64,000 nucleotides of DNA from Amycolatopsis taiwanensis DSM 45107 (GTDB lineage Bacteria > Actinomycetota > Actinomycetes > Mycobacteriales > Pseudonocardiaceae), in the NCBI RefSeq assembly GCF_000519205.1, contig NZ_JAFB01000005.1, positions 225,724 to 289,723 on the forward strand. The letters are read 5' to 3'. A program made the position numbers and the translations under genes. Shown piece by piece: positions 25,678 through 33,560 of the stretch (its first letter is position 1; each line of letters starts with the position of its first letter). The notes beneath the pieces are model-generated. The model was not told where the DNA came from. It was given only the letters and a program-made list of their open reading frames with translations, and made no database searches.

Positions 25678-26550
25678 GTGTGGGCCGAAGAACTTGACGA
25701 GACCACCGCGCGCGAGGTCGGTGAACTACTGTTCGCCGCACGCGAAGCCGACGGGCAGCCGGAAGGCGTCACCGCTCCCCGCGGTGGCCTCCACCTGTTG
25801 GCCCGGGAGTCCGGTGAGCTGGCCGGGTACGCGCACCTCGACACCGCAGGAGACTCCTTCGGCCGTCAGGTCGCCGAACTGATCGTGCATCCGGACCACC
25901 GCGGCCGGGGCGTGGGCACCAGGCTCGCCCGCGCGCTCGCGGACCGGGTCCCGGCGAAAGAACTCCGGGTCTGGGCACACGGTGATCACCCGGCGGCCGC
26001 GCGGATCGCCGAACGCGAAGGCTTCCGCCGGGCGCGAGAGCTGCTGATCATGCACACGCCGGTGCGCGACGACTGGCCCGAACCCGTGCTGCCGCCCGGA
26101 ATCTCGCTGCGCGCGTTCGTGCCGGGGCAGGACGAGCAGGCGATGATCGAGGTCAACGCCCGGGCCTTCGACTGGCATCCCGAACAGGGCAGTCTCAGCG
26201 TCGAGGACCTGACCTCGGCCGAAGCCGAAAGCTGGTTCGACCCGGCCGGGTTCTTCCTGGCCGAGCGGGACGGCCGGGTGGTCGGCTTTCACTGGACGAA
26301 GGTGCATCCCGCCCATCCGCGCCGGTTCGGCGGGGAACCGGTCGGCGAGGTGTACGTGGTCGGCGTGGACCCGGACGCCCAGAACGGCGGGCTCGGCAAG
26401 GCGCTGACCGTGGCCGGGCTGCGCTACCTGCGAGAGCGGGGACTCGGGCAGGTCATCCTCTACGTCGAGTCGGACAACCTGCCCGCGATCGCCGTCTACG
26501 GCCGGCTCGGCTTCACCCGCTACCGATCCGACATCCAGTACGAGCACTGA
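25678..26550 (+). CDS. mshD: Mycothiol synthase
   Basis: 290 residues from GTG 25678. Two tandem GNAT folds: residues 1-140 with the acetyl-CoA loop VHPDHRGRGVGTRLARALADR, and residues 145-290 with VDPDAQNGGLGKALTVAGLRYLRERGL and YVESDNLPAIAVYGRLGFTRY. The N-terminal domain is structural; the C-terminal one acetylates desacetylmycothiol. Mycothiol is the actinobacterial thiol, so this gene places the organism. Orthologue Rv0819 occupies the same site. Confidence 0.93.
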   Translation: MWAEELDETTAREVGELLFAAREADGQPEGVTAPRGGLHLLARESGELAGYAHLDTAGDSFGRQVAELIVHPDHRGRGVGTRLARALADRVPAKELRVWAHGDHPAAARIAEREGFRRARELLIMHTPVRDDWPEPVLPPGISLRAFVPGQDEQAMIEVNARAFDWHPEQGSLSVEDLTSAEAESWFDPAGFFLAERDGRVVGFHWTKVHPAHPRRFGGEPVGEVYVVGVDPDAQNGGLGKALTVAGLRYLRERGLGQVILYVESDNLPAIAVYGRLGFTRYRSDIQYEH

Positions 26551-26563
26551 GCTTTAGAGTGCT

Positions 26564-26734
26564 GAAGTGGCTTGCGTGGCGGTGCGGGTAGCGGAACCTC
26601 AGACGCCTTCTCGCTCCGGGATCGCCTCCTCATGAATGCCCAATTCACCACGTCGGCGCTGTCCTCGCGAGAAGACGCCTGAGAACCCGCGGCGGCGCAA
26701 GCTGCGTGCCTCACAGCAAGCGGCTCCGCCGCTT
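26564..26734. repeat. Dispersed intergenic hairpin repeat, family B (interrupted copy 2)
   Basis: The left part (GAAGTGGCTTGC, 26564 on) matches the copy at 15775; about 105 bp of unrelated sequence follows; the right part (CTCACAGCAAGCGG and CCGCTT, 26711-26734) matches the second hairpin. It lies between convergent mshD and pstA. No other gene is in this 196-bp gap. Confidence 0.55.
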
Positions 26735-26746
26735 CAAAACAGTTTC

Positions 26747-27799
26747 CTAGGCGCGCACCCTGGCGAAGCGGGCCACCAGGCGGGCGATCAGGTTCAGCGC
26801 GATGACCACCAGGATCAGGGTCAGCGCACCCGTCCACGCCCGGTCGATCGCGGTCGCGTTGGGCTGGCCGGCCTCGGCGAACACGAACAGCGGCAGTGAC
26901 GCCTGCGGCCCGTCGAACGGGTTGAAGTTGATCGACTGGGCCCCGAACACGGTGAGCAGCACCGGGGCCGTCTCGCCCATCACGCGAGCGACCGCGAGCA
27001 TCACACCGGTCACGATCCCCGCCGTCGCGGTCGGCAGGACCACGCGCACCACGGTGATCCATTTGGCCACGCCCAGGGCATACGACGCCTCACGCAGGCT
27101 GTGCGGAACCAGCTTGAGCATCTCCTCGGTGGAGCGGATCACCGTGGGGAGCATCAGCACGATCAGGGCCAGCGAGCCCGCGAACCCCGAGTAGCTCTGC
27201 CCGAGCAACACGATCCACAGGGCGAGGATGAACAGGCCGGCCACGATCGAGGGCAGGCCGGTCATCACGTCGACGAGGAAGCTGACCACCCGGCCGAGCC
27301 GGCCGGTGCTGTACTCGACCAGGTAGATGGCGACCAGGATGCCCAGCGGCGCGGCGATCGCGGTGGCGATGCCGACCTGCTGCAGGGTGCCGATGATCGC
27401 GTGGTAGGCCCCGCCGCCGGCATCGCCCTCGGCGACCGAGCGCATCGAGTGGGTGAAGAAGACCGGGTCGAAGCGGGCCAGGCCGCGGTAGATCGTGTAG
27501 CCGAGGACGCCGACCAGCGCCAGCACGGCGAACAGCACGGTCGCGAGCAGCACGTTGGTCATCAGCCGGTCCTTGGCGTGACGCCAACCCTCGACCAGCG
27601 TGGAGACCACGGTCAGCCCGACCACGTACAGCACCGCGGCGATCAGGATGAAACCGACGTAGCCGTCCAACGGCGTGAACAGGAACAGCAAGCCGGTGAC
27701 CGCGATGGCACCCGCGGCGGTGCCCAGCAGCGCCGGCCAGGTCAGCCTTGGCCGGGTCAACGGGCTGGAGACCAGCGGCCGGTCGAGGACCTCGCTCAC
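26747..27799 (-). CDS. pstA: Phosphate ABC transporter permease PstA
   Basis: 350 residues from GTG 27799, sharing GTGA with the pstC stop. About seven membrane segments; an N-terminal extension of two or three helices precedes the BPD_transp_1 domain (AYHAIIGTLQQVGIATAIAAPLGILVAIYLVEYS). The coupling motif is REASYALGVAKWITVVRVVLPTATAGIVTG. Part of the high-affinity PstSCAB system. Confidence 0.93.
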   Translation of the reverse strand: MSEVLDRPLVSSPLTRPRLTWPALLGTAAGAIAVTGLLFLFTPLDGYVGFILIAAVLYVVGLTVVSTLVEGWRHAKDRLMTNVLLATVLFAVLALVGVLGYTIYRGLARFDPVFFTHSMRSVAEGDAGGGAYHAIIGTLQQVGIATAIAAPLGILVAIYLVEYSTGRLGRVVSFLVDVMTGLPSIVAGLFILALWIVLLGQSYSGFAGSLALIVLMLPTVIRSTEEMLKLVPHSLREASYALGVAKWITVVRVVLPTATAGIVTGVMLAVARVMGETAPVLLTVFGAQSINFNPFDGPQASLPLFVFAEAGQPNATAIDRAWTGALTLILVVIALNLIARLVARFARVRA

Positions 27800-28797
27800 G
27801 CCTTCGCCTCTTTCGTGCCACGCCGGACGATCGCCCGGGCTCCGAAGTTGACCACCAGGGTGATCGCGAACAGGACCAGGCCGGAGGCGATCAACGCGCT
27901 CCGGCCGGCGGCGCCGGCATCGCCGAACTTGTTGGCGATGTTCGCCGCGATGGTCGCACCCGCGGGATCCAGGATCCGGAAGGTGATCACGTTGCTCGCC
28001 GAGAGCACCAACGCGACCGCGATCGTCTCCCCGACCGCACGGCCGAAGCCGAGCACGACCGCGCTGATCATGCCCGAGCGGCCGTAGGGCAGCACGGCCA
28101 TGCGCACCATTTCCCAGCGGGTGGCGCCCAGCGCGAACGCGGCCTCGATGTGCTCGCTCGGGGTCTGGATGAAGACCTCGCGGCACAGCGCCGCCACGAT
28201 CGGCAGGATCATCACGGCCAGCACCACGCCCGCCGCGAACATCGACTTGCCGTAGGTCTGGTTCGTCGACGCGAACAGCGGAATCCAGCCGAAGTAGCGG
28301 TTGAGGAACTCGCTGAGCGGGATCAGGTTCGGCACCAGCCAGATCAGGCCCCACAGCCCGAACACCACGCTGGGCACCGCGGCCAGCAAGTCGATCACGT
28401 AACCGAGCGGGCGCGCGATGGCCCTCGGCGCGTACTGGCTGATGTAAAGCGCGACGCCGATCGCGATCGGCACGCCGATGACCAGCGCGATCAACGAACT
28501 GAGCACGCTGCCGAAGGCCAGCGCGGCGATACCGAACACCCCGCTTTGGTCCGGATCCCAGGTCAGCGTGGTGAAGAAGTTCGCCTTGTTGGACTGGAAG
28601 GCCGGCAGCGCTTGCATGATCAGGAAGGCCGCGATGACCCCCAGGAGAACGAGGATCAGCAGCCCGGACGCCTTCGCGAGCCAACGGAAGAGCATGTCCC
28701 CGCGACGGGACGGGTGCCGGGAGAGCCGCGAGGCCAGGTCCACGGCCACCGGCGTGGTCGCGGTGCCGGGTGGCTCCGGAGGCTGGTTGCTGGTGAT
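27796..28797 (-). CDS. pstC: Phosphate ABC transporter permease PstC
   Basis: The nearest standard start is GTG 28749 (317 residues), but it has no ribosome-binding site. Sixteen codons earlier an ATC (28797) has AAGGAG six bases upstream and begins ITSNQPPEPPGT, a typical soluble PstC head; an in-frame stop lies eight codons before it. The permease has six membrane segments, FGIAALAFGSVLSSLIALVIGVPIAIGVALYIS and the EAA loop EHIEAAFALGATRWEMVRMAVLPYGRSG. It couples by four bases to pstA. Confidence 0.9.
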   Translation of the reverse strand: MTSNQPPEPPGTATTPVAVDLASRLSRHPSRRGDMLFRWLAKASGLLILVLLGVIAAFLIMQALPAFQSNKANFFTTLTWDPDQSGVFGIAALAFGSVLSSLIALVIGVPIAIGVALYISQYAPRAIARPLGYVIDLLAAVPSVVFGLWGLIWLVPNLIPLSEFLNRYFGWIPLFASTNQTYGKSMFAAGVVLAVMILPIVAALCREVFIQTPSEHIEAAFALGATRWEMVRMAVLPYGRSGMISAVVLGFGRAVGETIAVALVLSASNVITFRILDPAGATIAANIANKFGDAGAAGRSALIASGLVLFAITLVVNFGARAIVRRGTKEAKA

Positions 28798-28844
28798 GGC
28801 GCGCTCCTTGATGCCGTGCCGTTACAGGTTTCCGATACCCGCAT

Positions 28845-28879
28845 GGTCCGCCTCGCTAACCCAGCGGGCGAGGCGGACC
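28845..28879 (-). terminator. Intercistronic hairpin between pstS and pstC
   Basis: Perfect 12-bp arms GGTCCGCCTCGC (28845-28856) and GCGAGGCGGACC (28868-28879) with an 11-base loop. It lies just after the pstS stop, and probably lowers read-through to pstC/pstA while stabilising pstS mRNA. Confidence 0.65.
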
Positions 28880-28889
28880 AGCCGGTCGG

Positions 28890-29996
28890 TCAGCCCAGCG
28901 AGTTCACCGCCGCCGCAACCTTGGTCTGCAGGTCCGCCGGCAGCGGAACGTAGCCCTGGTTGGTCAGCGGGGTTTGCCCGTCGTTGCTGGCCAGGTAGGA
29001 CAGGAAGTTCTTGAGCAGCGGCAGCTTCGCGCTGTCGTTGCCGCTCTGGCACACGATCTCATATGTCACCAGCACGGCCGGGTAGGCGTCCGCGTCCGCG
29101 TTGGTGTAGTCGAACTCCAGCTTGAGGTCGTTGCCCGTGCCGACGGTCTTCGCCTTGGCGAGGAAGTTCTTCACGTTGTCCGTGGTGAGTTCCACGAACT
29201 TGCCGCCGGCGTTGCCCAGCTTGGCGTAGGGGAGCTGGCTCTGCGTGGCGAACGAGAGTTCCATGTAGCCGATGGCACCCGGTGTGCTCTTCACCCCCTG
29301 GGCGATGCCCTGGGTTCCGTTGGAGCCCTGACCGCCCGGAGCCGGCCAGTTCTTGTTGGCCTCGAACGGGAAGTCCGCCTTGGCCTCCTTGGCCAGGTAG
29401 TTGCTGAAGTTGTAGCTGGTGCCCGACCCGTCGGACCGGTGGAAGGTCTGGATGCCCAGCGACGGCAGCTTGACGCCCGGGTTGTCGGTGGCGATCGCCT
29501 GGTCGTCCCAGTTGGTGATCTTGCCGGTGAAGATCTTGGCCAGGGTGCTCGCCGACAGGTTCAGCGGTTGCTTCACGTCGGGCAGGTTGTAGCCGACCGC
29601 GATCGGCCCGGGCACCATGGGCAGGTTGATCGCGGGGCCGGTCTTGCACCGGGCATCCGCGGCCGGCTGGTCGGAGGACGACAGTGCGAAGTCCGAACCG
29701 GCGAAGTCGATGGTGCCCTGCTGGAACTGCTGGACGCCCTTGCCCGAGCCGCCGCCCTGGTAGTTGATCGTCGCGTCTTTGCAGCTGTTCTGGTAAGCCT
29801 TGACCCACTCCGACATGGCGTTCGCCTGCGCGGTGGAGCCGGCCGCGGTCAACGTGCCGGACGCGCACTGGATGTTGGCCGTGGGCTGGTTCGGGTTCGG
29901 CGCGCCGGACGTGTTGTTGTCAGTGCCACAGGCAGCCAGCAGCAGCGCACCAGCCGCGAGAGCACTGGCCGCGACACCATGCCGCTTGGTAATCAC
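28890..29996 (-). CDS. pstS: Phosphate-binding lipoprotein PstS
   Basis: 368 residues from GTG 29996 with GGAGG ten bases upstream. Lipoprotein signal ITKRHGVAASALAAGALLLAAC (lipobox LAAC, Cys about residue 23). The phosphate pocket segments are LTAAGSTAQANAMSEWVKAYQ, YQGGGSGKGVQQFQ, FAGSDFALS and RSDGSGTSYNFSNYL. It loads phosphate into PstCA. PHO-box-like repeats lie 90-110 bp upstream. Confidence 0.94.
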   Translation of the reverse strand: MITKRHGVAASALAAGALLLAACGTDNNTSGAPNPNQPTANIQCASGTLTAAGSTAQANAMSEWVKAYQNSCKDATINYQGGGSGKGVQQFQQGTIDFAGSDFALSSSDQPAADARCKTGPAINLPMVPGPIAVGYNLPDVKQPLNLSASTLAKIFTGKITNWDDQAIATDNPGVKLPSLGIQTFHRSDGSGTSYNFSNYLAKEAKADFPFEANKNWPAPGGQGSNGTQGIAQGVKSTPGAIGYMELSFATQSQLPYAKLGNAGGKFVELTTDNVKNFLAKAKTVGTGNDLKLEFDYTNADADAYPAVLVTYEIVCQSGNDSAKLPLLKNFLSYLASNDGQTPLTNQGYVPLPADLQTKVAAAVNSLG

Positions 29997-30088
29997 GTGA
30001 GATTCCTCCAACGGACGCATAACTCATCGCGACGGTGCGTCGCGCAACCGGACGGTAAGCAACCCCGATGGAGCAAAAGTGGATATGA

Positions 30089-30106
30089 CGTTAACGAGAG
30101 GTGAAA
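30089..30106 (-). promoter_or_regulatory. PHO-box-like direct repeat upstream of pstS
   Basis: On the minus strand TTTCACC (30106-30100) and GTTAACG (30095-30089) start 11 bases apart, the layout of the actinobacterial PhoP direct-repeat unit (consensus GTTCACC). They lie 93-110 bp before the pstS start. Confidence 0.6.
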
Positions 30107-30134
30107 CCGACGTGTGTAGTTATTCCGTCCCGGA

Positions 30135-30148
30135 CCAGTGAACACTGG
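30135..30148. promoter_or_regulatory. Palindrome in the pstS-pstB intergenic region
   Basis: CCAGTG and CACTGG arms separated by AA, mid-way in the 409-bp divergent intergenic region 29997-30405. Half of it reads GTTCACT on the minus strand, so it may be a further PhoP half-site. Confidence 0.3.
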
Positions 30149-30247
30149 CGTACAAATGGCCAGGGTAAGCCTTTTCGCCGGCACTCGCGCCGGCACCGGC
30201 CATAGCCCGTTCAGCCGGCCACGGCAAGGTGATGCTTACCGTACGCT

Positions 30248-30265
30248 GTTCATCTGTCGTTCACC
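30248..30265 (+). promoter_or_regulatory. PHO-box-like direct repeat upstream of pstB
   Basis: GTTCATC (30248-30254) and GTTCACC (30259-30265), 11 bases apart, on the plus strand about 140-158 bp before the pstB ATG. A TACCCT -10-like element follows near 30348. Confidence 0.65.
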
Positions 30266-30405
30266 TTTTCTGACCTGTCCGGCCATCCACGAACCCTACC
30301 CTTGTGCCGCGGTCGACAGTTCCGACCTGGGGTGGGGACGCTCGCTACCCTGAGAGGGTCGCTGCGGCCTGGCCCGAGTCTCGAGCAGAAGTGAGCGTTT
30401 CCGCG

Positions 30406-31182
30406 ATGGCAAAGCGAATCGACGTCAAGGACCTCGACATTTACTACGGCAAGTTCCACGCCGTGGACAGTGTGACGCTGTCCGTACCGCCGCGGAACGT
30501 GACCGCGTTCATCGGCCCGTCCGGCTGCGGAAAGTCCACGGTGCTACGCACACTGAACCGTATGCACGAGGTCATTCCGGGGGCCCGCGTGGACGGCGAG
30601 GTGCTGCTCGACGGCGAGAACATCTACGCGCCCAACGTGGACGCGGTGCAGGTACGGCGCACCATCGGCATGGTGTTCCAGCGCCCCAACCCGTTCCCGA
30701 CCATGTCGATCAGGGACAACGTCGTCGCGGGCCTGAAGCTGGCCGGCAGCAAGAACAAGAAGCACCTCGACGAGGTCGCGGAACGGGCGCTGCGTGGTGC
30801 CAACCTGTGGAACGAGGTCAAGGACCGGCTGAACAAACCGGGCGGCGGGCTTTCCGGCGGGCAGCAACAGCGGTTGTGCATCGCGCGGGCGATCGCCGTT
30901 CGGCCGGACGTGCTCCTGATGGACGAGCCGTGCTCCGCGCTGGACCCGATCTCGACGCTCGCCATCGAGGATCTGATCGGCGAGCTGAAGAAGGACTACA
31001 CCATCGTCATCGTGACGCACAACATGCAGCAGGCAGCCCGCGTCTCGGACCAGACGGCGTTCTTCAACCTCGCGGGGGTCGGCCAGCCCGGCCGGCTCGT
31101 CGAGCTCAACGACACCGAGAAGATCTTCTCCAACCCCGACGAGAAGGCCACCGAGGACTACATCTCCGGCCGTTTCGGCTGA
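30406..31182 (+). CDS. pstB: Phosphate ABC transporter ATPase PstB
   Basis: 258 residues from ATG 30406; ribosome-binding signal is weak. Walker [10 protein letters not shown] (residues 36-44), Q-loop VFQRPNPFP, signature [15 protein letters not shown], Walker [15 protein letters not shown]-loop [13 protein letters not shown]. It energises PstCA. It is divergent from pstSCA, so two transcripts must be co-regulated. The orthologue in M. tuberculosis, phoT (Rv0820), sits next to mshD. Confidence 0.95.
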   Translation: MAKRIDVKDLDIYYGKFHAVDSVTLSVPPRNVTAFIGPSGCGKSTVLRTLNRMHEVIPGARVDGEVLLDGENIYAPNVDAVQVRRTIGMVFQRPNPFPTMSIRDNVVAGLKLAGSKNKKHLDEVAERALRGANLWNEVKDRLNKPGGGLSGGQQQRLCIARAIAVRPDVLLMDEPCSALDPISTLAIEDLIGELKKDYTIVIVTHNMQQAARVSDQTAFFNLAGVGQPGRLVELNDTEKIFSNPDEKATEDYISGRFG

Positions 31183-31241
31183 GTGGACGACCCCACGAAA
31201 ACGTCTCCGGCGCGATGTGCCGGGCGCGGTAGCGTCGAGGC

Positions 31242-32162
31242 GTGGTTTCGGTTTACGTAGAAGGTGCCGGCGAAAGGCTGCCATCCACCGGAGCGGCGGC
31301 GGTGGCCGGACGGGCGCTGGGCGCCATCCCGCCCACCGTCCAGATCCTGATCGGCATCGTCAGCGTGCAGGCCGGCGCGGCGCTGGCCAAACAGCTGTTC
31401 GCGGTCGCGGGACCGGCCGGGACGGTGGCCCTGCGGCTGTTCTTCGCCGCCGTGGTCCTGTTGCTGATGTGGCGGCCCGTGCAGGAAGCGCGGCGTCTCG
31501 GCCGGCGCGGGTGGCTGGTGGTACTGGCCTACGGCGTCGTGCTCGGCCTGATGAACCTGTGCTTCTACATGGCGCTCGCCCGCATCCCGCAGGGCATCAC
31601 CGTCACCATCGAGTTTCTCGGCCCGCTCACCGTCGCGCTCGCCGGGTCACGCCGCCTGCTCGACGCGCTGTGGGCGCTGCTCGCGGCGGGCGGGGCCGTG
31701 CTGCTGACCGAAACCCGCGGCGATCTTTCCCTGGTCGGCATCCTGTTCGCGCTCGGCGCGGCGGTCTGTTGGGGAGGTTACATCCTGCTCGGCTCCGCAC
31801 TGGGCAACCGCACCTCCGGCGGCAACGGGCTCGCCCTCGGGATGGCCGCCGCGGCACTGGTCGCCACGCCCGCCGGGATCGCCCAGACCGGCAGCGCCCT
31901 GCTCTCCCCGACGGTGCTGGCCGTCGGGCTCGCGGTCGCACTGCTCTCGTCGGTCGTCCCGTACTCGCTGGAGCTGGAAGCACTGCGGCGGATCCCACCG
32001 CGGGTCTTCGGCGTGCTGATGAGCCTCGAACCGGCGGTGGGCGCGCTCGCCGGTTTCGTCGTGTCGGGCGAGCTGCTGCACCCGCTGCAGTGGCTCGCGC
32101 TCTGCTGTGTGATGGCGGCCTCGATCGGTGCGACCCGCTCGACCAGCAAAAACGGCCGGTAG
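31242..32162 (+). CDS. EamA/RhtA-type drug/metabolite transporter
   Basis: 306 residues from GTG 31242; TAGCGT six bases upstream suggests a leaderless message. Ten membrane helices in two EamA halves, with VAGPAGTVALRLFFAAVVLLLMWRP, GLMNLCFYMALARIPQGITVTIEFLGPLTVAL and SSVVPYSLELEALRRIPPRVFGVLMSLEPAVGALAGFVVSGE, typical of threonine/homoserine exporter RhtA. Substrate is not shown by sequence. Confidence 0.88.
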   Translation: MVSVYVEGAGERLPSTGAAAVAGRALGAIPPTVQILIGIVSVQAGAALAKQLFAVAGPAGTVALRLFFAAVVLLLMWRPVQEARRLGRRGWLVVLAYGVVLGLMNLCFYMALARIPQGITVTIEFLGPLTVALAGSRRLLDALWALLAAGGAVLLTETRGDLSLVGILFALGAAVCWGGYILLGSALGNRTSGGNGLALGMAAAALVATPAGIAQTGSALLSPTVLAVGLAVALLSSVVPYSLELEALRRIPPRVFGVLMSLEPAVGALAGFVVSGELLHPLQWLALCCVMAASIGATRSTSKNGR

Positions 32163-32172
32163 GCTAGGTCCC

Positions 32173-32802
32173 GTGAGTGTCCTCGACGGTTATCCGGAAA
32201 CGGCGGTGCTCGCGCGCGGACTAACCCAGGAACTAATGGTCTACAAGTTCGCGGTCGACGAGCTGATGACGAAGTTGAAGATCCTCTCCGAGGAGTTCGA
32301 CTTCGCGCACCAACACGATCCGATCGAGCACATCACCAGCCGGGTCAAGCAGCCGCAGGCGATCCTGGACAAGATGCGCCGCAAAGGTCTGCAACCGACG
32401 CTGGCTGCGGTCAAGGAACACATCGAGGACATCGCCGGGATCCGCGTGGTGTGCCCGTTCGTGCCGGACGTCTACACCGTCGCCGGGATACTCGGCCGCC
32501 AGGACGACGTGGAGATCGTCAAGACCAAGGACTACATCGCCGAGCCCAAGGCGAACGGCTACCGCAGCCTGCACCTGATCGTGCGCATCCCGGTGTTTCT
32601 CTCCGACCGGGTGGAACGGGTCAAGGTGGAGATCCAGATGCGCACGATCGCGATGGACTTCTGGGCCGCGGTGGAGCACAAGCTGTTCTACAAGTACGAC
32701 GGTGAGGCGCCGAAGGACTTCGCCGCCGAACTGCTCGTGGCCGCCGAGACCGCGGCCGATCTGGACGCGCGGATGAACGCCCTGCACCGGCGCATCCGGT
32801 AG
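32173..32802 (+). CDS. Small alarmone synthetase (RelA/SpoT-type synthetase only)
   Basis: 209 residues from GTG 32173, with TAGGCT seven bases before it and overlapping the stop of the EamA gene. The (p)ppGpp synthetase fold is seen in PIEHITSRVKQPQAILDKMRRKG, IEDIAGIRVVCPFVPDVYTVAGIL, VKTKDYIAEPKANGYRSLHLIVRIPV and VKVEIQMRTIAMDFWAAVEHKLFYK (catalytic Glu in EIQMRT). There is no hydrolase or regulatory domain, so it is a YjbM/YwaC-like enzyme making (p)ppGpp or pGpp. Confidence 0.9.
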   Translation: MSVLDGYPETAVLARGLTQELMVYKFAVDELMTKLKILSEEFDFAHQHDPIEHITSRVKQPQAILDKMRRKGLQPTLAAVKEHIEDIAGIRVVCPFVPDVYTVAGILGRQDDVEIVKTKDYIAEPKANGYRSLHLIVRIPVFLSDRVERVKVEIQMRTIAMDFWAAVEHKLFYKYDGEAPKDFAAELLVAAETAADLDARMNALHRRIR

Positions 32803-32808
32803 CCCCCT

Positions 32809-33474
32809 TTAGACGTCCTCGTCCGCGCCGTAGCCGGGCATCTTGCCGGTGGCCACGAAGATCATCCGCTTCGCCACCGAGACCGCGTGGTCGGCATACC
32901 GCTCGTAGAAGCGGCCGAGCAGGGTCACGTCCACCGCGGCGGCCACCCCGTACGCCCAGTCCTTGTCCATGATCACGCTGAACAGGTGGCGGTGGATGTC
33001 GTCGACGTGGTCGTCGTCGGCCTCCAGCGCACGGGCCGCCTCCACGTCCTGGGACTTGATGATCTCCTGGGTGCGCAGGGCGAGCTTCACCCCGAGCTCG
33101 CCCATCTCGGCGAAGTAGGGGCGGACCGGCTCGGGCAGCGCACACTCCGGATGCCGCCGCCGCGCCGTCTTGGCCACGTGCAGGGCGAGATCGCCCATGC
33201 GCTCGACGCTTTCCGCGGCGTGGATCGCCGCGAGCACCGTCCGCAGGTCGGTCGCCACCGGAGCCTGCAACGCCAGCAGGGCGTATGCCTGCTCCTCGCA
33301 TTCGGCTCGCAGGTCGTCAATCTTCGCGTCGTCCCCGATCACCTGCTCGGCCAGCGCCAGGTTTGCCTCCAGCAGGGCCTCGGTCGCCCGCTCCATGGCG
33401 GTCGCCACCTGCACGGACATTTCGGCGAGCCGATCCGCCAGTTGTTTGAGTTCGACGTGGTAAGCCTCGCGCAT
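32809..33474 (-). CDS. phoU: Phosphate-signalling protein PhoU
   Basis: 221 residues from ATG 33474, six bases after TAGAGT (leaderless); a GTG at 33480 abuts that element and is less likely. Two three-helix PhoU repeats, with [92 protein letters not shown] and the second [18 protein letters not shown]...[26 protein letters not shown]. Metal-binding E/D motifs are intact. It links Pst activity to the SenX3-RegX3/PhoR system. Confidence 0.93.
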   Translation of the reverse strand: MREAYHVELKQLADRLAEMSVQVATAMERATEALLEANLALAEQVIGDDAKIDDLRAECEEQAYALLALQAPVATDLRTVLAAIHAAESVERMGDLALHVAKTARRRHPECALPEPVRPYFAEMGELGVKLALRTQEIIKSQDVEAARALEADDDHVDDIHRHLFSVIMDKDWAYGVAAAVDVTLLGRFYERYADHAVSVAKRMIFVATGKMPGYGADEDV

Positions 33475-33560
33475 GCCCACACTCTAAGGCCCCAGTTTGG
33501 CGAACGCCGCATCGCGGAGTGAACCCACGATGAACCGTGGGAAACGAGTTGTCGGCCGGG

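Noticed and set aside
26747-28684. A 645-residue open frame covering pstA and pstC
   Set aside because: Only the part from the GTG at 27799 is PstA; the earlier part is pstC read in another frame.
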